From the NCBI GenBank assembly GCA_030737875.1, contig CM060911.1, positions 97,856,599 through 97,920,598 of the forward strand: DNA of 64,000 nt. The letters run 5' to 3'. The notes beneath the pieces were generated by a model, which searched no databases, was not told where the DNA came from, and saw nothing but the letters and a program-made list of their open reading frames with translations. This document shows positions 59,270 through 64,000 of the stretch, one piece after another (within the stretch, counting starts at the first letter, position 1; the number at the start of each line of letters is the position of its first letter). Made by a program: the position numbers and the translations under genes. This DNA comes from Allium sativum. Taxonomy: Eukaryota > Streptophyta > Magnoliopsida > Asparagales > Amaryllidaceae.

Positions 59270-59286
59270 GGTGAGAACTTCTCACC
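59270..59286 (+). other. Palindrome GGTGAGAACTTCTCACC (D3)
   Basis: 8-bp arms around a single C; D2 has the same arms around T. Confidence 0.6.
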
Positions 59287-60054
59287 TTTTAATTTTGTTT
59301 TCTAGTTAATAATATATACTAGGATGTTTAGTAGCACCCGACACCCGTCGTCCACAGACCATGGACGGCTTGTATGCTTGTTTGTTTGATTTTGATGTGT
59401 AGTTGATTGTGTGATGTGATGAGAAATGAAATAAAACATTTATGTAGTTGAAATAAAATATTTTATAGTGGAAAATATTTTATAGTTAAAAATAGAATTT
59501 TTAACGTGTATATGAAATGAAATAAAAATAAACAAATCGGACGATTTGTTTTTGTACACACATTTGACTGATATTGATTAGGATGATAAATTTTACACAT
59601 CGCCCAACTGCACAAATAAAATCTGTGTTTGATTGTTTGAAACCCCACACGGGTATAGGGATGATATTTGATGTACACTAATCTCGATTGTTTAGTTGTA
59701 TGTCGATCGATTGATTGACAGACTGTTATGAGCGTTAAATATTTATATTTGATGTTTATACCGTGTAGAATGCACTTTGGATGATGGTTGATTATTTATC
59801 GTTGTTATTGTATACATGTGTTGTAGAAAATCCATATAATTAACATTATATGGTAATTGATTGGACCTCATTCAATATTGGAAATAGAAATATTCGAACT
59901 AGAAATATTTGAAATAGAATATTTGAAAATAGAAATATATGAAGTCGTGTTGATTAGATTGACGCCATTTTGACGTGAACGATATTTATATCGATTTTAT
60001 CCAATTTATAATGAGCATCGAAAGTGATCTCAAAATTTGATATTTTGAATAAAA

Positions 60055-60310
60055 AACAAATTCGAATTGAACTGAATAGAAAACGAATTGAATTGAATAG
60101 AAAATGAATTGAATAGAAAACGAATTTGAATTGAATTGAATAGAAAACGAATTCGAATTGAATTGAATAGAAAACGAATTCGAATTGAATTGAATAGAAA
60201 ACGAATTCGAATTGAATTGAACAGAAAATGAATTCGAATTGAATTGAATAGAAAACGAATTTGAATTGAATTGAATATAAAACGAATTTGAATTGAATTG
60301 AATTGAAATG
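60055..60310 (+). repeat. 27-bp GAATTCGAATTGAATTGAAT array (D3)
   Basis: About eight units ending AGAAAAC, with edge decay. It has the same period and place as the D1 27-bp array, but a different unit sequence. Confidence 0.85.
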
Positions 60311-61146
60311 GATTTAAAACGAATTTATAAGAGAAAATTCAATTTTGATTTGAATTTGAAAAGGAAGTTGAAATCGTTTCGAAAACGAATTAAAAAAACG
60401 ATTTAAATAATACATTTTAAAAGGAAATCAACAAAGTACATATTATATATGTTATATATATATATATATAATATAGTGGCCTGAATAGAACGCGCCGCGC
60501 CGCGACAGTTCGTGAATTTCAACCATTTACTTCGAACAGACATTGCGGGAGATCCGACCGTCGGATTCTCCTAAAACCAAAACCGTTGGGTTCGTATCGG
60601 AAAGAGCTTTCTAACGAATATTAGAAATTTGAAATCTAATGATTGGATTTGGAATTATGTCCAAATCAAATTTGGAAAAGGTCGTTGTAAGTGCAGTTCG
60701 ACGGCCGTTGATGGAAATCGACTGTACGGGCCTTGATAAAATTATTAAAAATAGTAATAATTTGTGTAAAATCATAAGAAATGATTTGGGAAAAATTGGG
60801 ATGAAAAACTCCATATTTGAAAAGATAAAAATAGATTTTTATCGAAATGAACTAGTTTTGAACTAGAATTAAAATTCTACTTATTTTTAAATAAATAAAT
60901 TTGATTTGAAAGGGTTTTAAAAGTAACCAGGATTTCCAATAATTGAATTGGAATGGATTTGAATCAAAATTTTCTTTGGATTATTTCGATGTTGGGTTTC
61001 GTGATTATATAGATATTGTTATGGAAATTTGAAAGATTTATTTATATCGTTATTTCCAATACGATATTTGTTGGTCGTAAAATTTGATATTGAATATAAG
61101 CCAATATATTTTCTATTCAGAGCCTTGTATTTAATATCAAATGTGA

Positions 61147-61613
61147 TTTGGGTTTGTCATGAATGGTGTCTTTATTAACACTGTTCTTAAGCCCAGTTGA
61201 GAAAAAGATTAAATCTTTTATTTAGATTTAATGAAGTGTACCAATTAAATAATATTTAATTGGAATTGAATTGGTATTGATTTTTGGGTTTATCATGAAT
61301 AGTGTTTTAAATAACACTTGTTCTTAACCCGATAATTAATAGAATGTGATTTTGGGTTGTCGTGAACGGTATCTTCAATAATACTGTTCTTAGATCCAAA
61401 GGAGTTAAGAAAATCAGAAACTAACTGGAGATTAGTTAAGTTGAATGGTTTCTGGGGTATTGATCTGATGTTGGTTTCGGCCTTCGGGGTTAATACTTAG
61501 GGAATTGCTCACTTGCTTATTTATGGTTAGGGTCTGATTGAAAAGTAATGTGATTTTGGGTTTATAGTGAATTGTGTTTTAAATGACACTGATTCTTTAA
61601 CCCAGTTAAAGAT
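61147..61613 (+). other. Four S1 stem-loops in tandem (D3)
   Basis: S1 units at about 61147-61194, 61283-61330, 61351-61400 and 61554-61613. Inner stems vary: GTGT/ACAC, AGTGTT/AACACT, GTAT/ATAC and GTGTT/GACAC. Outer stems are GGGTT-like with AACCC, AGCCC or GATCC, each still pairable. A nearby block with GTTGGTTTCGGCCTTCGGGG is also duplicated (about 61455-61540 and 62014-62100). Confidence 0.6.
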
Positions 61614-62809
61614 TAAAACTAAGTGAAGTTTTAATGAATCTTTAATTAGATTGAAAAGATCGAGAATTGAGTATCACCAGTTTTGCTCCAAAGCGATAGT
61701 TAAATCTTTAATTAAATTTGGACGTGGAATGGTAATTAATTTTGCCGATAACACCGTGGTAATAGATATGGAGTATTACCAGTTTTGCTTCATGGGATGA
61801 ATAGGTTGGGATTGGAAAATAAAATAAATAATTACTTCGGTGTGGTTCGCTAATCCCGACTAGTTTGCAAAACCATAATTTGGTTTGAAATGATATCCAA
61901 TGGAAGATTAAAGAATAAATTTTAAAGAATTTATCTTTGATAAAATTAATGGGAACCTTTCCCTAAGAACGTGAAATTTAGAAGCTAACTGTAGGTTAGC
62001 TCAGAAGAATGGTTTCCTGGGTATTGATCTGATGTTGGTTTCGGCCTTCGGGGTTAATATTTGGGGAATTGTTCCCTTGCTAATTTACGGTTAGTGACTG
62101 ATGAATCGGAATGAGGCGTATGTTGTGATTGTGTAACATTTGTTTACTATATACGCGGGTTGTTCGGAAAGGCCGGGTTTATACCCATTCTGAATAACCG
62201 ATTCGACGATAAGTCGAAGATGATGACGGTGGTTGAAGACCGGAAGTCTTCACATCGTTTGGGTGATTACTGATGATATTGATTAGGCTGTACACCCAAG
62301 ATGAGGGAATCAATTGGTGGTCATCCAGACGTACTTAGAGATCGATGGATATGCGAGGAAAGTGCCTCTGGTTTCGTTCAGACCTAGAACGGACTTGTAA
62401 ATGGATGGTGTTTCTGACATTGTATTCCTTTATATTGTATTCGTTGATCTCTGCTAAATATATATCTGTTTGGCGACGGGGAATTTATTTTCTTGCTTAA
62501 CGCCCTTCTCTGAGATATACGAGCTCAGAGGTTATATATTGGCAGAAATCAGTGGTACGATATGGATTGATAATGTGGCATGCTGAGATGCAGTGATCCA
62601 GACTTCTGTTGAAAAGCAAAGTTTGGTGGATGATGATCAAAGCGCAACTTTAATATAGCATGGCTTTGTGTATAGCGTTGATTCGCGAGCCTCACACCTC
62701 GGTATGGTGGTAAACTGATGGTTTGATCAGTATGCTTTTTAGTGGATGGGCACCTTAGTGGTGTCGTGGATTCGGTCGACCGAGATGAGCTTAGTGCTCA
62801 GGGATAGAG

Positions 62810-62915
62810 TAAGCGGTGTTTTCTCTCGCTGGGACGTAAGCCGCGGTGATACTCTGGTCCCAAAAGTGCGGATGTGTAGACGGTGTTTTCTCTTGTGGGG
62901 ACGTAAGCCGTGGGG
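62810..62915 (+). repeat. 67-bp tandem duplication replacing the TATA region (D3)
   Basis: GCGGTGTTTTCTCTCGCTGG followed by GACGTAAGCCG occurs at about 62813-62845 and again, with changes, at about 62880-62913. D1, D2 and C have the CCAGCCCTGACATTTATATAC block in this interval; D3 does not. Confidence 0.6.
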
Positions 62916-63141
62916 AATTGCACTACGCGATCGATCTTTCGAATCAGGAGCCACCATGATGGAAATCCAATTTCCAATACGTGTATTTCGGTTTTATTTG
63001 TAGAGCCTAGTATGGCGATATAGTGGGATGGGGCGCTTATGCCGTCTATGATTGATACTTATGATTTGAAGATGTTTTATACAATATGCACTTATAATAG
63101 TATCAAATGATTTGTTTTAAATGTATCAAGCATTCTTGTCT

Positions 63142-63208
63142 ATTATAAGGTAAAAACCCTATCCTCCGGCTTGCGTTGCGTTGTGTGATGGGACCTGGAT
63201 CTTATAAT
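63142..63208 (+). other. Conserved branched fold near LTR end (D3)
   Basis: ATTATAAG (63142-63149) pairs with CTTATAAT (63201-63208). The outermost pairs seen in D1 and D2 are weakened. Confidence 0.5.
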
Positions 63209-63727
63209 TGCTTCATCTTTTCTTTATTTAGCATTGCGCTGTTGTTTTATGCACTGGTGTTCTTGGGAGGAAACCCATTCCGTGATATACGGCGTGGTCC
63301 CTTGATTTACCTAACTTTAAAATAAAGATTAATAACTGTTTTAGTTCTCACACCAGTCCCATGACTTACCTGGAGTTTATTGTTTTGACCTAAACTCTGG
63401 GTGCCCCTATTTTGACATGGGCAGCTAGTAGTTTTGGTTTTGCAGATTTATATTCACAGGATCCTGGTTTACAGCTGGAACGATATCCGGAAAGTTTTGT
63501 ATCCGTATATCTCTTCTAGTTTTGTATTGTATTTTTTTCCACTACTACATAATGTATTGTAATCTCTGATATTTTCTGTGTAATATTTATTTATTCATAC
63601 TCTATATGTTCTTGTACTGATGAATTGTTGTAAAATAACAATGAAATGGTCTTTCGTCTGCGTTTTGTTGTAGCTTGTTCTCGAACTATCCGCGCTTTCC
63701 TCACCGGGGAAGTTACGAGTTTTCACA

Positions 63728-64000
63728 GTTGGTATCAGATCTTTGGTTTACAAAGCTCAGAGGACAAGACACATTAGAACTGTACGAAAGAATTCATCAG
63801 AAATTGGATTAGTAATATCCAACGAGAATGACTCGTTAGAGATAGGATCAGTAGTATCTTAGAACGAGTGTGAAGAGTAGTGTTTTTTGATAAATAAAAG
63901 TGAAAACAATTTTTGTTTTGAAAATTTAAATCAATTATATGTATTTGTACATTTATTTGTATTGATTTGGATAGTCCAGTATATATAGACTTTGCGTATA
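63728..64000 (+). other. Start of D3 internal domain, cut by window end
   Basis: Contains the PBS and the hairpin pair TTGGAT-(TAGTAAT)-ATCCAA (63804-63822) and TAGGAT-(CAGTAGT)-ATCTTA (63843-63861, one G-T wobble). It is collinear with D1 37666 onward. Confidence 0.85.
63730..63741 (+). promoter_or_regulatory. Primer-binding site, D3 (one base off consensus)
   Basis: TGGTATCAGATC, two bases after the LTR end at 63727; G to T at the eleventh position. Confidence 0.85.

Larger units (their letters stand above)
58545..64000 (+). mobile_element. Element D3: D-family retrotransposon fragment hosting D2
   Basis: LTR sequence of a more diverged D member begins right after D2 and ends TTTTCACA at 63727, followed by a PBS and 273 bp of internal domain to the window edge. 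It shares the GTAAGT (58557-58562), hairpin array, GTGAG palindrome, 27-bp array, S1 folds and terminal block with D1 and D2. The 5' part of its LTR should lie left of D2 but is not present where expected (C abuts D2). It was therefore lost, or lies beyond C. Confidence 0.85.

Overview
The window is a repeat-only block of what looks like a large flowering-plant nuclear genome. It is AT-rich and consists almost entirely of very long LTR retrotransposons inserted into one another. I found no credible protein-coding gene, no tRNA or rRNA gene and no CRISPR array. The plant assignment rests on three signals: primer-binding sites complementary to plant initiator tRNA-Met (TGGTATCAGAGC), Ty3/gypsy-style polypurine tracts preceded by a (G/A)GGACGAA motif, and 5-bp target-site logic. 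The species cannot be named from the sequence.

Layout. (1) Element A (from before position 1 to 13986, +) has a 5' LTR ending at 4981, a 3.4-kb internal domain (4982-8400) and a 5586-bp 3' LTR (8401-13986). It is inserted into the 5' LTR of element B. (2) Element B (13987-26227, +) has a 1473-bp internal domain (18691-20163) and a 6064-bp 3' LTR (20164-26227). It sits in the LTR of element C. (3) Element C (26228 to about 30601) is a minus-strand LTR fragment. It is fused head to head, through about 3 bp of microhomology, to the truncated 5' LTR of element D2. (4) Element D2 (about 30602-58544, +) is split by element D1 (30930-45381, +). D1 is complete, with LTRs of 6736 and 6678 bp, an internal domain of 1038 bp and a perfect 5-bp target duplication CCGCC. 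(5) D2 in turn lies in the 5' LTR of element D3 (58545 to the window end, +), whose LTR ends at 63727. Both nests are LTR-in-LTR.

All elements have short internal domains with no gag or pol reading frame, so they are large non-autonomous (LARD-like) derivatives. They must depend on an autonomous partner that is not in the window. Despite little overall similarity, A, B, C and D share an ordered set of short modules: near-identical 12-bp LTR termini, a variable GC-richer leader-like cassette ending at a GTAAGT, a palindromic GTGAG/CTCAC site, arrays of short inverted repeats, several larger stem-loops near the 3' end of the LTR, a 7-nt-loop hairpin just after the primer-binding site, and a GATGATG/CATCATC palindrome.

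The most interesting signal is that many of these inverted repeats keep complementary arms while the arm sequence changes between families (compensatory substitutions). This suggests conserved RNA or DNA structure in otherwise non-coding elements. These could be cis-signals for packaging, dimerisation, splicing or 3'-end formation, supplied for trans-mobilisation.
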